A stretch of 64,000 nucleotides of DNA from Marinobacter sp. HL-58. Its GTDB lineage: Bacteria > Pseudomonadota > Gammaproteobacteria > Pseudomonadales > Oleiphilaceae. The position numbers and the translations under genes are program-made. The notes beneath the pieces are model-generated. The model was not told the DNA's origin and ran no database searches. It saw only the letters and a program-made list of their open reading frames with translations. This document shows, in pieces, positions 18,208 through 27,144 of the stretch (its first letter is position 1; every line of letters begins with the position of its first letter). Location of the stretch: NCBI RefSeq assembly GCF_001314605.1, contig NZ_LIHP01000010.1:310001-374000 (forward strand). The letters are read 5' to 3'.

Positions 18208-20163
18208 TTACTTCTTGCCCAAAAACCGCGGTGGCTCAATATTCTGTTGATGCATCCAGCGATAGATTGTCGGCCGTGACACGCCATAAGCCCGGGCCAC
18301 TTCGGATACATTCCACTGGTGCTTTATGAGCGCCGCCAGAAATGGATTGCCATCCTCGTGCTCAGCGACTGATGCGGAGTCTGCCGAGGTTGTCGCGTGA
18401 TTACAGAGACATTCCTCCGGCAGGTCATTGACCGTAATCTGGCCGTTATCACAGGTGGCCTCGGCAAAGGCGAGCGCATTAACAAGCTGGCGGATATTGC
18501 CTGGCCAATCATAGGCAAGCAATGCACTCATCGCATCGGCCCGGATGCGGACATCAGGTAATTCACCCCGGGCTATCAGGTTCTTGAGTACGCGGTTAAT
18601 CACATGTTGGCGATCGGCTCTCTCACCGAGGGACGGCAAGCGGAGGGTTGCGCCATTCAAACGGTAGTAGAGATCAGCCCGGAAACCACCACTCTCAATC
18701 AGTTGGCCGAGATCCTGATGGGTGGCAGCTATCACACGGCAATTCACCTTAACGGGCCTGTCTGCACCAACCGGCAGAATCTCACCTTCGGCCAGAACAC
18801 GCAGCAATCGCGTCTGCAGCTGCAACGGCATATCCCCGATCTCATCCAGGAATAATGTGCCACCATCGGCCTGCTGGATCATCCCGCGCATCCCCTTGGC
18901 ACGCGCACCGGTAAACGCACCCGCTACATAGCCGAAAAGCTCACTTTCAATCAGTGACTCGGGAATGGCAGCGCAGTTTACCGCCACAAACGCTCTGCGG
19001 GAGCGATGGCTGGAATCGTGTATCGCCCGCGCAAGAACTTCCTTGCCAGTGCCGGTCTCACCGCGAATAAGCAAGCCGACATCTCTGTTCCTGAGACGCT
19101 TGGCAAGCCCGAGGGTTCGCCGCATTACCGGATCGTCTGCAGCAAGGGAGTCCAGTTCCGGCACTGACTCATCAGCGGAAAGAGCCTCTGAAGACGGCGC
19201 CGCAGAGGATCTGACCCGGGGCAGGATAAGCGCCGCGAAATAGGTATTCCCGGTATGGCAGTGCCTGAAAGCTTTTACCTGGTCATCATGATCGTAAGGG
19301 ATGCTCCATATATCCCTCAGTTCACATTCGAACAGGCTGGTGATATCCGGCCCGGGCGCAGCGCCTTTGTCGGCACCTGTGCTCTCCATAAGCGAGCGCC
19401 CGGCTGTGTTGGCAGCCTCTACGCAGCCATCGTCGTCAATGGCGAACAGAAACTGCCCATTGACCTGAACAAACTCACGCGAGGCGTCGCAGCGGAATAT
19501 CGTCTGATTACGGTATCGGCGCAGAAAATAGGCATCCTCGATCATCCGGGCATAGAGTTGCGTCAGATGTAATGCAAAAGTCTGGCTACTGCGCGGATCG
19601 GGCGAATCCAGAGCGGATATATCCAGAACCGCCAGCAGATTGCCAAGGGGGTCCAGAATGGGTGCTGCAGTGCAGGTCAGACTGATATGGCTTGCGTCGA
19701 AGTGATCGACCCGGTGACAGGTAAGTGGCTGCTGCTCCTGAATACAGGTGCCCACAGCACAGGTACCGGCATATTGTTCACTCCAGTCTGCACCCAGGTA
19801 TAAACCGGCTTTGCGCAAACGCTGGTCATGGCGACGATCACCCAGATATTGCACAGTAATGCCACGGTGGTCCGTCAACAGCAGCACATAACCCAGATTG
19901 GCGATGTTCATGTACAGCTGTTCGACACCAGCCCTGGCCACATTGAGAAACTCATCCACCGAGTCCTGATGCTCTCTCAGGGTTTGCTGGGTGACGATCC
20001 GCGCACTGCGCGGCTGGCTCGGGTCCAGGCCATACTCGTTAATACAGCGCTTCCAGGAACGACCAATGAGTTCAGACCCGGGTGGTAAAGTCGAAGACGA
20101 GTGATCGTCTGTAAAACTCAGAACCGCGTCAATGTGGCGCCGCTTTGCCAGTTGCATAGTCAT
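18208..20163 (-). CDS. sigma-54 dependent transcriptional activator, AcoR type (GAF-AAA-Fis)
   Basis: 651 residues from the ATG at 20163, which has AGGAG 6 nt upstream; longer in-frame versions lack such a site. The N-terminus contains IGRSWKRCINEYGLDP, typical of the AcoR/MimR group, then a GAF-like sensor to about 230, a central AAA+ domain with Walker A GETGTGKE (~368), GAFTGA loop (~414) for sigma-54 contact, Walker B and GNIRQL, and a C-terminal Fis-type HTH ending YGVSRPTIYRWM. It activates sigma-54 promoters from a distance in response to a small molecule. Divergent from the flavin monooxygenase, its most likely target. Confidence 0.93.
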   Translation of the reverse strand: MTMQLAKRRHIDAVLSFTDDHSSSTLPPGSELIGRSWKRCINEYGLDPSQPRSARIVTQQTLREHQDSVDEFLNVARAGVEQLYMNIANLGYVLLLTDHRGITVQYLGDRRHDQRLRKAGLYLGADWSEQYAGTCAVGTCIQEQQPLTCHRVDHFDASHISLTCTAAPILDPLGNLLAVLDISALDSPDPRSSQTFALHLTQLYARMIEDAYFLRRYRNQTIFRCDASREFVQVNGQFLFAIDDDGCVEAANTAGRSLMESTGADKGAAPGPDITSLFECELRDIWSIPYDHDDQVKAFRHCHTGNTYFAALILPRVRSSAAPSSEALSADESVPELDSLAADDPVMRRTLGLAKRLRNRDVGLLIRGETGTGKEVLARAIHDSSHRSRRAFVAVNCAAIPESLIESELFGYVAGAFTGARAKGMRGMIQQADGGTLFLDEIGDMPLQLQTRLLRVLAEGEILPVGADRPVKVNCRVIAATHQDLGQLIESGGFRADLYYRLNGATLRLPSLGERADRQHVINRVLKNLIARGELPDVRIRADAMSALLAYDWPGNIRQLVNALAFAEATCDNGQITVNDLPEECLCNHATTSADSASVAEHEDGNPFLAALIKHQWNVSEVARAYGVSRPTIYRWMHQQNIEPPRFLGKK

Positions 20164-20282
20164 GCCAAGCTCCTGCATCGCTCTGATATTGTTTTTGTCA
20201 TCCACGAGAGATACTGCTGCATCGCATTGACAGCTTATACCTGATGGCCCGATATCAACATCCTTCTTTAGTGCCCTACCGG

Positions 20283-20332
20283 GCATTACACCTGTCACAC
20301 CCCCGCACCCCGAGGCATGACAGGTGTAATGC
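20283..20332. promoter_or_regulatory. perfect 15-bp inverted repeat, probable enhancer (UAS) for the AcoR-type activator
   Basis: GCATTACACCTGTCA at 20283-20297 and its exact reverse complement at 20318-20332, separated by 20 bp. Arm centres are 35 bp apart, a little over three helical turns. Fis-type HTH dimers of sigma-54 activators bind such dyads upstream of their promoters. Binding here is inferred from position and symmetry. Confidence 0.75.
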
Positions 20333-20441
20333 GAACAGGCCGCGCCGGAACCCTCAAGCCGCTCTCTATCGCCACCCGAAATAGCCAGAATTCCCGATTT
20401 TTCAGCATCTTGAGCACACGAAATCAATCCACAAACAAAGC

Positions 20442-20457
20442 TGGCACAACAACTGCT
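20442..20457 (+). promoter_or_regulatory. sigma-54 (-24/-12) promoter of the flavin monooxygenase gene
   Basis: TGGCAC at 20442-20447, five bases, then CTGCT at 20453-20457. GG and GC are exactly 12 bp apart as required; the only departure from TGGCAC-N5-TTGCW is C for the first T of the -12 box. Predicted transcription start is near 20469, about 70 nt before the ATG at 20541. Confidence 0.78.
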
Positions 20458-20540
20458 CCGTCTGGATTGAAGGATTCATTCCTGTACTGGGTGCCTTGGG
20501 CGCCCAACCAACAAAAACAATGCACATCCGGAGAAACGTA

Positions 20541-22343
20541 ATGAGCCAAACAGAGTTCACACCCACCCAACAAGTCCAGCAATGGCTCGACGGGTTCAAT
20601 CAGGCCCTGCAATCCAGTGACCCCGGCCAGGCTGCGGAGCTATTTGAAACGGACGGTTTCTGGCGGGATCTCGTTGCCATGACCTGGAATATCAAGACAG
20701 TGGAAGGTCGGGATGGCATCCGTGACATGCTTGAGCACACCGCAGAGCATGCGCGTCCCGGTAACTGGAAGGTTGCTGAAGAAGCCACCGAGCAGGATGG
20801 CGTTACCGAGGCCTGGATAACCTTCGAGACCAGAGACGCCCTTGGGAAAGGCCATGTTCGCCTGCGCGACGGTGCAGCCTGGACTCTGCTGACTACAATG
20901 CAGGAGCTGAAAGAATTTCCCGAGAAACGCAATTTCCTGCGGCCAAAGGGAGCAAAACACGGCGCCACGAAATCACGACAGACATGGCTGGAGGCAAGGC
21001 AGGAGGAAGAACGTGAACTGGGATACAGCCGCCAACCCTACTGCGTAATCATCGGTGGCGGTCAGGGCGGTATTGGCCTGGCAGCGCGTCTGCGGCAACT
21101 GGATGTGCCAACAATCGTTGTCGAGCGTAACCCGAAGGCCGGCGATTCCTGGCGCAACCGTTACAAATCACTTTGCCTGCACGATCCGGTCTGGTACGAC
21201 CACATGCCCTATCTGCCATTCCCGGACCACTGGCCCGTTTTCGCGCCAAAAGACAAAATTGGTGACTGGCTCGAGATGTACACCAAAATCATGGAGCTGA
21301 ATTACTGGAGCTCTACCGAGTGCACCGGTGCCCGCTATGATGAAGCCGGCAAGGAATGGGTCGTTGATGTGGTCCGGGACGGTGAAAAGGTCACCCTGCG
21401 CCCCAAACAGCTGGTTCTGGCTACCGGCATGTCAGGCATTCCCAATATTCCCGACATTCCGGGAATGGACAGCTTCGAGGGTGAGCAGCATCACTCAAGC
21501 AAGCACCCGGGCGGGGCTGCCTACAAGGGCAAGAAATGTGTGGTTCTGGGCGCCAACAACTCTGCTCACGACATCTGTGCGGCACTCTGGGAGAATGACG
21601 CCGATGTCACCATGATTCAGCGCTCCTCCACCCACATCATCAAATCAGACACACTGATGGATCTGGTGCTTGGCCCCCTGTATTCGGAGGAAGCTGTACA
21701 GAACGGAATGACAACCGAGAAGGCGGACCTGACCTTCGCATCGGTTCCATTCAAAATCATGCCAGACATGCACATACCGGTTTATGAACAGGTGGCCGAG
21801 CAGGATGCGGATTTCTATCGCCGCCTTGAACGTGCGGGCTTCATGCTGGATTTTGGTGACGACGGCTCCGGCCTGTTCATGAAATATCTGCGCCGCGGCT
21901 CCGGCTATTACATTGACGTGGGCGCCTCTGAACTGGTTGCCCAGGGCGAGATAAAACTCAAGAGCGGTGTCAGCATTGAACGCATTAACCCCCGGTCTGT
22001 CACTCTAACCGATGGAACGGAACTGCCGGCGGACCTGATCGTCTACGCCACCGGTTTCGGATCCATGAACGGCTGGGCAGCACGGATCATCTCCCAGGAG
22101 GTTGCGGACAAAGTCGGGAAGTGCTGGGGCATGGGTTCCGACACCACCAAGGATCCCGGCCCCTGGGAAGGTGAGCTGAGGAACATGTGGAAACCGACTC
22201 GACAAGAAGCGCTCTGGTTCCACGGCGGAAACCTGCACCAGTCGCGTCACTATTCGCTGTACCTGGCACTACAGCTCAAGGCCCGGAAAGAGGGCATCGA
22301 CACACCGGTCTATGGCATGGAGGAGGTTCACCACCTGTCCTGA
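20541..22343 (+). CDS. flavin-containing monooxygenase with N-terminal NTF2/SnoaL-like domain
   Basis: 600 residues from ATG 20541. Residues ~10-130 look like an NTF2/SnoaL fold (LDGFNQALQSSDP, then WNIKTVEGRDGIRDML). The monooxygenase part has an FAD Rossmann site GGGQGGIG (~170), a flavin-monooxygenase fingerprint FxGxxxH as FEGEQHH (~311), a second nucleotide site GANNSAHD (~335) for NADPH, and an ATGFGSMNG motif near the C-terminus. It belongs to the FMO/Baeyer-Villiger superfamily, inserting one oxygen from O2. Sigma-54 control with an AcoR-like sensor resembles inducible catabolism of ketones or volatile compounds. The substrate is not known. Confidence 0.9.
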   Translation: MSQTEFTPTQQVQQWLDGFNQALQSSDPGQAAELFETDGFWRDLVAMTWNIKTVEGRDGIRDMLEHTAEHARPGNWKVAEEATEQDGVTEAWITFETRDALGKGHVRLRDGAAWTLLTTMQELKEFPEKRNFLRPKGAKHGATKSRQTWLEARQEEERELGYSRQPYCVIIGGGQGGIGLAARLRQLDVPTIVVERNPKAGDSWRNRYKSLCLHDPVWYDHMPYLPFPDHWPVFAPKDKIGDWLEMYTKIMELNYWSSTECTGARYDEAGKEWVVDVVRDGEKVTLRPKQLVLATGMSGIPNIPDIPGMDSFEGEQHHSSKHPGGAAYKGKKCVVLGANNSAHDICAALWENDADVTMIQRSSTHIIKSDTLMDLVLGPLYSEEAVQNGMTTEKADLTFASVPFKIMPDMHIPVYEQVAEQDADFYRRLERAGFMLDFGDDGSGLFMKYLRRGSGYYIDVGASELVAQGEIKLKSGVSIERINPRSVTLTDGTELPADLIVYATGFGSMNGWAARIISQEVADKVGKCWGMGSDTTKDPGPWEGELRNMWKPTRQEALWFHGGNLHQSRHYSLYLALQLKARKEGIDTPVYGMEEVHHLS

Positions 22344-22353
22344 CCCGGGTAGT

Positions 22354-22388
22354 GCTGCCCGATGCCTCGTTCCCGAGGCTCGGGCAGC
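22354..22388. terminator. hairpin between the convergent monooxygenase and lipase-like genes
   Basis: GCTGCCCGA with GCCTCG pairs with CGAGGC and TCGGGCAGC around a 4-nt loop, with one bulged T. It lies 10 bp after the monooxygenase stop. There is no T-run, so termination efficiency is uncertain. Confidence 0.5.
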
Positions 22389-22438
22389 CTGCACTGATCC
22401 TGCAAAGACATGAACCGGGTGAATTGACTTCTAAAACC

Positions 22439-23935
22439 TCAACTCTGATTACGACGGGACAGCTTCAGTTCAAGCCTTGCCTTGAAACCTTTTCTCGAGG
22501 AAACCGGGATAAAATAGCTTTCCCCTTCCTGGTCGGCTTTACGGCCGTCGCCGTCGCCCTGGTTCTCGTCCGCCAGGATATACCTGACTGACCAACCACC
22601 ATCAGGCTGCGGGGTCAGCCGCAGCACAATGGTGTCCCGGAACAGGTACTCGCCCGGTATCCTGTCCTCGAACCACAGCTTGCCATCAATCAGGTAATCG
22701 GTGGGTGAAACCGCCAGCTCCACGGCCATGACCAGCGTACGGCCCCGCTCCACCGTTATTCGCGAACTGTCCAGGAAGGTCGAAAACAGAACCGGTGACC
22801 GGGGAGCGCTGATGCCAAGCTCATTCGGCCTGAACATCTCGTCAAACTTGCGCAGCACCGCGCTGAAGGTTTCACGACGCCTTTCGGTAAGCCGGTAATT
22901 ACCGGCCCCACGCGGTGAAACCGTGGCTTCAAAGTAGTAGGACGCGCGAACCTGTTTGCCCGCTGCCCTCGCCTCTTCCACCTTTCCGGGAAGAGGAACC
23001 TCTTCCACCTCCAGAATGCCATCAACGCGAACATCTCCGAACAGAAAGCGAACCAGGTTCTGATAGCCCTCTTCCGAATTCACAATTCCGTAGGGCCCGC
23101 TATGACTGCGATAGACAAAAGCCCGTGGCGCACCCTTGACGGTTGCATTCTCGATGGCCACCAGACCATCGCTCATCTCTCCGGCCAATCGACGGGACAG
23201 CCCGCCGGCGGCTTCGTAATCCTTGTGATTGGTGCCCACGAGGCAAAAGAAATCATCCGGTTCGAATTTGCCCTCCAGTGAATTGACACTCCTGGGCTTG
23301 CCGCTCATACCAAGATATTGCGCCATTACCTTGCGGTTAAAATTATTGATGTCCCAGAGACTTAAAAAGGCGGGTACGTTCAGGCCTATCATATCGATGC
23401 CATTGTGGGGCGTGGCATAGGTAAACACCCGCGCGATCGAACTCCGCACACGGCCACTGGCAACACTCTCGTTCTGCAGAAGACAGCGGACAATCAAACC
23501 ACCCATGGAATGGGCAACAAGGTGCACCCGGAACTCACTGTCGCTGACAACCTGGTTGCCCACCAGGTCTTTACGGATATTCTCCACAAGTTTTCCCAGG
23601 CGCCGGGCTGCAGCCATGATGGAAAGCGCATCTCCGTCACCAAACTCCTTGTCTGCCTGATCGTAATAGCGGTAGATAACCACGGTTTTCAGGCCAATGG
23701 AACGATCCAGTTCCGCGCCCTCGGAGAAGGCATCGGTGTATCCGTAGTCCTTCATCAGGCGAACCAGGGGCGACTCGAAGATCTGCTTCTGAACCTTGCC
23801 GTCCCATGACTGCCTCACCCGGGTCGCTCCGAGGTTGAACCCCATGTGGGGTTTATCAACCGCATCGGCAACCTCCCCTGGCGTCATCGCGTATCCACGG
23901 ACATAAATAATCGGATAAACATTATCCTGTGGCAC
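22439..23935 (-). CDS. alpha/beta hydrolase, lipase/PGAP1-like
   Basis: 498 residues without a signal peptide. The N-terminus PIIYVRGYAM is the oxyanion strand, and the nucleophile elbow reads VAHSMGGLIVR near residue 145, as in triacylglycerol lipase/PGAP1-like hydrolases. TPHNGIDMIG follows. A likely acid is in the MSDGLVAI region and a candidate His in YRSHSGPYG. The C-terminal ~200 residues form an extra beta-rich domain of unknown role. Cytosolic esterase or lipase; substrate unknown. The leader upstream of its start carries interlocking repeats (23960-24008). Confidence 0.82.
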   Translation of the reverse strand: MPQDNVYPIIYVRGYAMTPGEVADAVDKPHMGFNLGATRVRQSWDGKVQKQIFESPLVRLMKDYGYTDAFSEGAELDRSIGLKTVVIYRYYDQADKEFGDGDALSIMAAARRLGKLVENIRKDLVGNQVVSDSEFRVHLVAHSMGGLIVRCLLQNESVASGRVRSSIARVFTYATPHNGIDMIGLNVPAFLSLWDINNFNRKVMAQYLGMSGKPRSVNSLEGKFEPDDFFCLVGTNHKDYEAAGGLSRRLAGEMSDGLVAIENATVKGAPRAFVYRSHSGPYGIVNSEEGYQNLVRFLFGDVRVDGILEVEEVPLPGKVEEARAAGKQVRASYYFEATVSPRGAGNYRLTERRRETFSAVLRKFDEMFRPNELGISAPRSPVLFSTFLDSSRITVERGRTLVMAVELAVSPTDYLIDGKLWFEDRIPGEYLFRDTIVLRLTPQPDGGWSVRYILADENQGDGDGRKADQEGESYFIPVSSRKGFKARLELKLSRRNQS

Positions 23936-23959
23936 CTTGCGCCTCCTCCCTGAAAGCCT

Positions 23960-24008
23960 GGTTTCTGGTGTATTCAGGAAGCGAAATTCATTCCAGAAAC
24001 CTGAATAC
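23960..24008. promoter_or_regulatory. two interlocking 9-bp complementary pairs upstream of the lipase-like gene
   Basis: GGTTTCTGG (23960-23968) is complementary to CCAGAAACC (23993-24001); GTATTCAGG (23970-23978) is complementary to CCTGAATAC (24000-24008). The order A-B-A'-B' means the stems interlock as a pseudoknot or compete as alternatives. It sits 25 bp before the start of the minus-strand gene at 23935, so it may be in the mRNA leader. Confidence 0.45.
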
Positions 24009-24121
24009 CCAAGGGAAATAGAGCGCAGTGAGAAGCAGGAAGAGCCGGGTAACAGCGAGTAGTAAAAAAGGCTGACGGTGCTGCGAATAGTATGTGGACC
24101 CTGCCCTGCTGATCAGGGAAA

Positions 24122-24604
24122 TCAGTTTGCGCCACTTTCCTGCTCTTCCCGTAGCTTGGCACGGACATTCATCAGCACGTGGCCATACCGGTTATTGCCC
24201 CGGCGGTCACGGCCACAGCCCCAGAAATAATCAAAGTTGCTGTTCTCTACGATCTTCTGGTCGCCGGTATCAAGCAGCGCCTCCGCCAGGTTGGAGTAGG
24301 TCCGGCAGCGCACATAGATACCCCGTGTCATCACGGTTTCACGGACCTGTTTCCAGTCCTTGCGCAGGCCCTTTCCGCGTTTGCGCCCCAGTTTCCTCGC
24401 CTGGGCCGGTGTTGCTGCTGCCCTGACCTTTTCCTGCCAGGTTGCATCCGTGAATTTCATGCACTGAAAGTAGTGTTCCACAGTGGGCCATACCTTGCCT
24501 TCCAGCTCAAAGCTGAAGGCTGCGTAGGTTCCCAGAGGATTTTCTGGATCGGATCGTGAAATGAACAGATCATTCTCGCCGCTGTCGGCCGGAAAAAGAG
24601 ACAT
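24122..24604 (-). CDS. NADAR family protein (YbiA-like N-glycosidase)
   Basis: 160 residues covering a complete NADAR domain: an N-terminal FISRSDPENPLGTYAAFSF strand, the helix motif WPTVEHYFQCMKF near residue 40, KGLRKDWKQVRETVM, and a C-terminal YFWGCGRDRRGNNRYGHVLM motif carrying the conserved Trp-Gly. NADAR proteins hydrolyse N-glycosidic bonds in riboflavin-pathway intermediates or remove ADP-ribose from guanine in DNA (DarT reversal). No DarT or other ADP-ribosyltransferase is adjacent, so the housekeeping role is more likely. Divergent from the Lon-like gene. Confidence 0.9.
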   Translation of the reverse strand: MSLFPADSGENDLFISRSDPENPLGTYAAFSFELEGKVWPTVEHYFQCMKFTDATWQEKVRAAATPAQARKLGRKRGKGLRKDWKQVRETVMTRGIYVRCRTYSNLAEALLDTGDQKIVENSNFDYFWGCGRDRRGNNRYGHVLMNVRAKLREEQESGAN

Positions 24605-24741
24605 AGTTGCGATCGCCCAAGGAGTTAAGCAGGCAGTTTAACCAAACTGGAGACACAACAACAAAGCGTCTTTGTGGTCTATCCTTGTGTGACGTTGTTC
24701 TAGGTTTTCCAACCTTCAAGTCACTCATCAGGAGGATGTTA

Positions 24742-27144
24742 ATGACCTTACCCACGCCATTGACTGCGGAACAGGTCTATCACCAGTGCCCGCTCGACAA
24801 GCTGGATTTCGACACCACGGATTCGCTGGAGGACCTGGACCTGCCCTGCGGCCAGGAGCGCGTACTAAGATCCCTTGAGTTCGGTGCCAGCATGCAGGCC
24901 GCCGGTTTCAACCTGTTTGTCCTGGGGCCGTCCGGTGCGGGCAAGCACGAGCTGGTCGAGCAGTTTCTGGCCAAACATGCCGAGGGGCAGCCGGTGCCTT
25001 CGGACTGGTGCCATGTCCACAATTTCGAATTCTCGGACAGGCCCGTGGCCATTCGCCTCACAGCCGGCGAGGGGCGCCAGTTCAAGAAAGACATGAATGA
25101 TCTTTCCGGCGAGCTGCGCACAGCGATACCCGCGACCTTCGAAAGTGAGGAATATCAGGCACGCCTGCAGGAACTGCAGGAAGAAATGACAAAGCGCCAG
25201 CATCAGGGCCTGTTTGATATCCAGGAAGAAGCCAACGCCAATAACATCGCCATGATAACGACGCCGGCGGGCTTTACCTTTGCACCGATGCGCAATGGCG
25301 AGGTTATTGACCCTGAGGAATACAAGAAATTCTCGGATGAAGAAAAAGCGCTTGTGGAGTCCAAGGTAGAAGATCTCCAGAAGAAGCTGCAGCAGACCAT
25401 TCAACAGATCCCCCGTTTACGCAAGGAAGTTCGCGAGCGGGTTCATGCACTCAATGAAGAAATGGTTCAGCTCACCCTGGGCGGCCCGATTGGCGAACTT
25501 CGTGAGAAATGGCGACACCAGCCCGCGGTTGTGGAATACCTGGATGCCATCCGTGAGGATGTGGTGGAACATGCGGAAGCCTTCCAGGACACCGAAAACG
25601 GCCCACCCAGTGGTCTGCTGGGCCGCTACAAAGTCAATTTGCTGGTGGATAATGCGGAAACCACCGGGGCACCTGTCATTTATGAGGACCTGCCGAATCA
25701 TCAGCATCTGGCGGGTCAGATTGAGCACCGGGCCCGGCAGGGCACACTGTACACCGATTTCACGCTGATCAGGGGCGGCTCTGCTCATCGCGCCAACGGT
25801 GGCTACCTGATCATTGATGCCCGCCGGATACTGAGCCAGCCAATGGCATGGGAAAGCCTGAAGCGCATCCTGTTTTCCGGCGAGATCCGGATCGAATCCC
25901 TGGAACGCCTGTATGGGCTGGCAAGCACCATGAGCCTGCAGCCAGAGCCCATTCCGGTCTCGGTTAAAGTCGTGCTACTGGGCGACCGTATGCTGTATTA
26001 CCTGCTGTCCCACTACGACCCTGACTTCCTCGACCTGTTCAAGGTCGAGGCTGACTTCGAGGACGATATGGACCGGGATGACGATAGCTATGGGCTCTAT
26101 GCACGCATGATTGCCACTATGGCACGGAGGCTGAAATGCCGGCCACTGGGCCGGACCGCGGTGGCAAGGCTGATAGAGCAGGCAAGCCGCCTGGCGATGG
26201 ATCAGCGCAAACTGACGGCCCACGACCGGGTTCTGAGGGACCTGGTCAGCGAAGCCGATCATTGGGCTGACCGGGCAGGCACAGCCACCATCGAGCAGGA
26301 GCATGTCCAACAGGCAATCGATGAACGGGAATTCCGGGCCAGCCGGATTCGCGAGCGGAGCCGTGAGCAGATTGCCAGGGGCGTAGTGATGATTGCTACC
26401 GAAGGTGAAACCATGGGCCAGGTGAACGGGCTCTCGGTGCTCAAGCTCGGGGCATCAATGTTTGGCCAGCCAACCCGCATCACGGCCACCGCCCGGCCGG
26501 GGAAAGGCCAGGTTGTGGACATCGAACGGGAAGCGAAGCTGGGCGGCCCGATTCACAGCAAGGCTGTCATGATTCTCTCCCGCTTTCTGGCCAACCGGTA
26601 TGCCGGCGATGGCGAGCTGTCCCTGTCGGCCAGCCTGGCTTTTGAGCAATCCTACGGGGGTGTGGAAGGCGATTCCGCCTCCGTCGCAGAAACCTGCGTT
26701 CTGCTGTCGGCAATCAGCCGGCTGCCGCTGCGCCAGTCCTTTGCCGTCACCGGCTCGATGAACCAGCATGGAGAAGTTCAGGCGGTGGGTGGTGTCAACG
26801 AGAAAATCGAGGGCTTTTTTGAGGTTTGCCGTGAAGCCGGCCAGGTTCGCGGTCAGGGCGTCATACTGCCCGCCAGCAATGTCGAACACCTGATGCTCAA
26901 CTCGGATGTTCGCCAGGCCATCACCGATGGTGAATTCAGTATCTTCCCGGTGTCGCATATCAATCAGGCGATTGAACTTCTGGCGGGCAAGGAAGCCGGC
27001 GAACCGGACGAGAACGGTGTGTTCCCCGAAGGATCCTTTAACCGGGTTGTTGCGGACCGCCTGACAAAGTTCGGGGAAATCAGCAAAAAGCGGGACGACC
27101 ATGACGAACATAGTGACGGCAATGGAGACGCTGGTCGTGACTGA
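24742..27144 (+). CDS. Lon-family AAA+ protease (LonB/YcbZ-type, cytosolic)
   Basis: 800 residues from ATG 24742, chosen because AGGAGG at 24730-24735 is 6 nt upstream. An N-terminal nucleotide-binding site GPSGAGKHE lies near 63-70. A long helical insertion occupies roughly 130-280, with a second ATPase segment (ILFSGEIRIESLERLYGL, here in part). The C-terminal Lon protease domain has the nucleophile Ser in EGDSAS (~644) and the catalytic Lys in NEKIEG (~688). Unlike classical Lon it has no LAN domain. Housekeeping or stress proteolysis is likely; it overlaps a universal stress protein gene by 44 bp. Confidence 0.9.
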   Translation: MTLPTPLTAEQVYHQCPLDKLDFDTTDSLEDLDLPCGQERVLRSLEFGASMQAAGFNLFVLGPSGAGKHELVEQFLAKHAEGQPVPSDWCHVHNFEFSDRPVAIRLTAGEGRQFKKDMNDLSGELRTAIPATFESEEYQARLQELQEEMTKRQHQGLFDIQEEANANNIAMITTPAGFTFAPMRNGEVIDPEEYKKFSDEEKALVESKVEDLQKKLQQTIQQIPRLRKEVRERVHALNEEMVQLTLGGPIGELREKWRHQPAVVEYLDAIREDVVEHAEAFQDTENGPPSGLLGRYKVNLLVDNAETTGAPVIYEDLPNHQHLAGQIEHRARQGTLYTDFTLIRGGSAHRANGGYLIIDARRILSQPMAWESLKRILFSGEIRIESLERLYGLASTMSLQPEPIPVSVKVVLLGDRMLYYLLSHYDPDFLDLFKVEADFEDDMDRDDDSYGLYARMIATMARRLKCRPLGRTAVARLIEQASRLAMDQRKLTAHDRVLRDLVSEADHWADRAGTATIEQEHVQQAIDEREFRASRIRERSREQIARGVVMIATEGETMGQVNGLSVLKLGASMFGQPTRITATARPGKGQVVDIEREAKLGGPIHSKAVMILSRFLANRYAGDGELSLSASLAFEQSYGGVEGDSASVAETCVLLSAISRLPLRQSFAVTGSMNQHGEVQAVGGVNEKIEGFFEVCREAGQVRGQGVILPASNVEHLMLNSDVRQAITDGEFSIFPVSHINQAIELLAGKEAGEPDENGVFPEGSFNRVVADRLTKFGEISKKRDDHDEHSDGNGDAGRD

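Larger units (their letters stand above)
20164..20540. promoter_or_regulatory. divergent regulatory region of the AcoR-type activator and the flavin monooxygenase
   Basis: A 377-bp region without a gene. It holds a perfect 15-bp inverted repeat (20283-20332) and a -24/-12 promoter (20442-20457), both listed separately, plus the leaders of the two divergent genes. The repeat lies about 110 bp upstream of the promoter, a normal enhancer distance. Confidence 0.8.

Noticed and set aside
24122..24604. NADAR protein considered as part of a DarT-type anti-phage or toxin system
   Set aside because: No ADP-ribosyltransferase or other defence gene is adjacent; the neighbour is a housekeeping-type protease.
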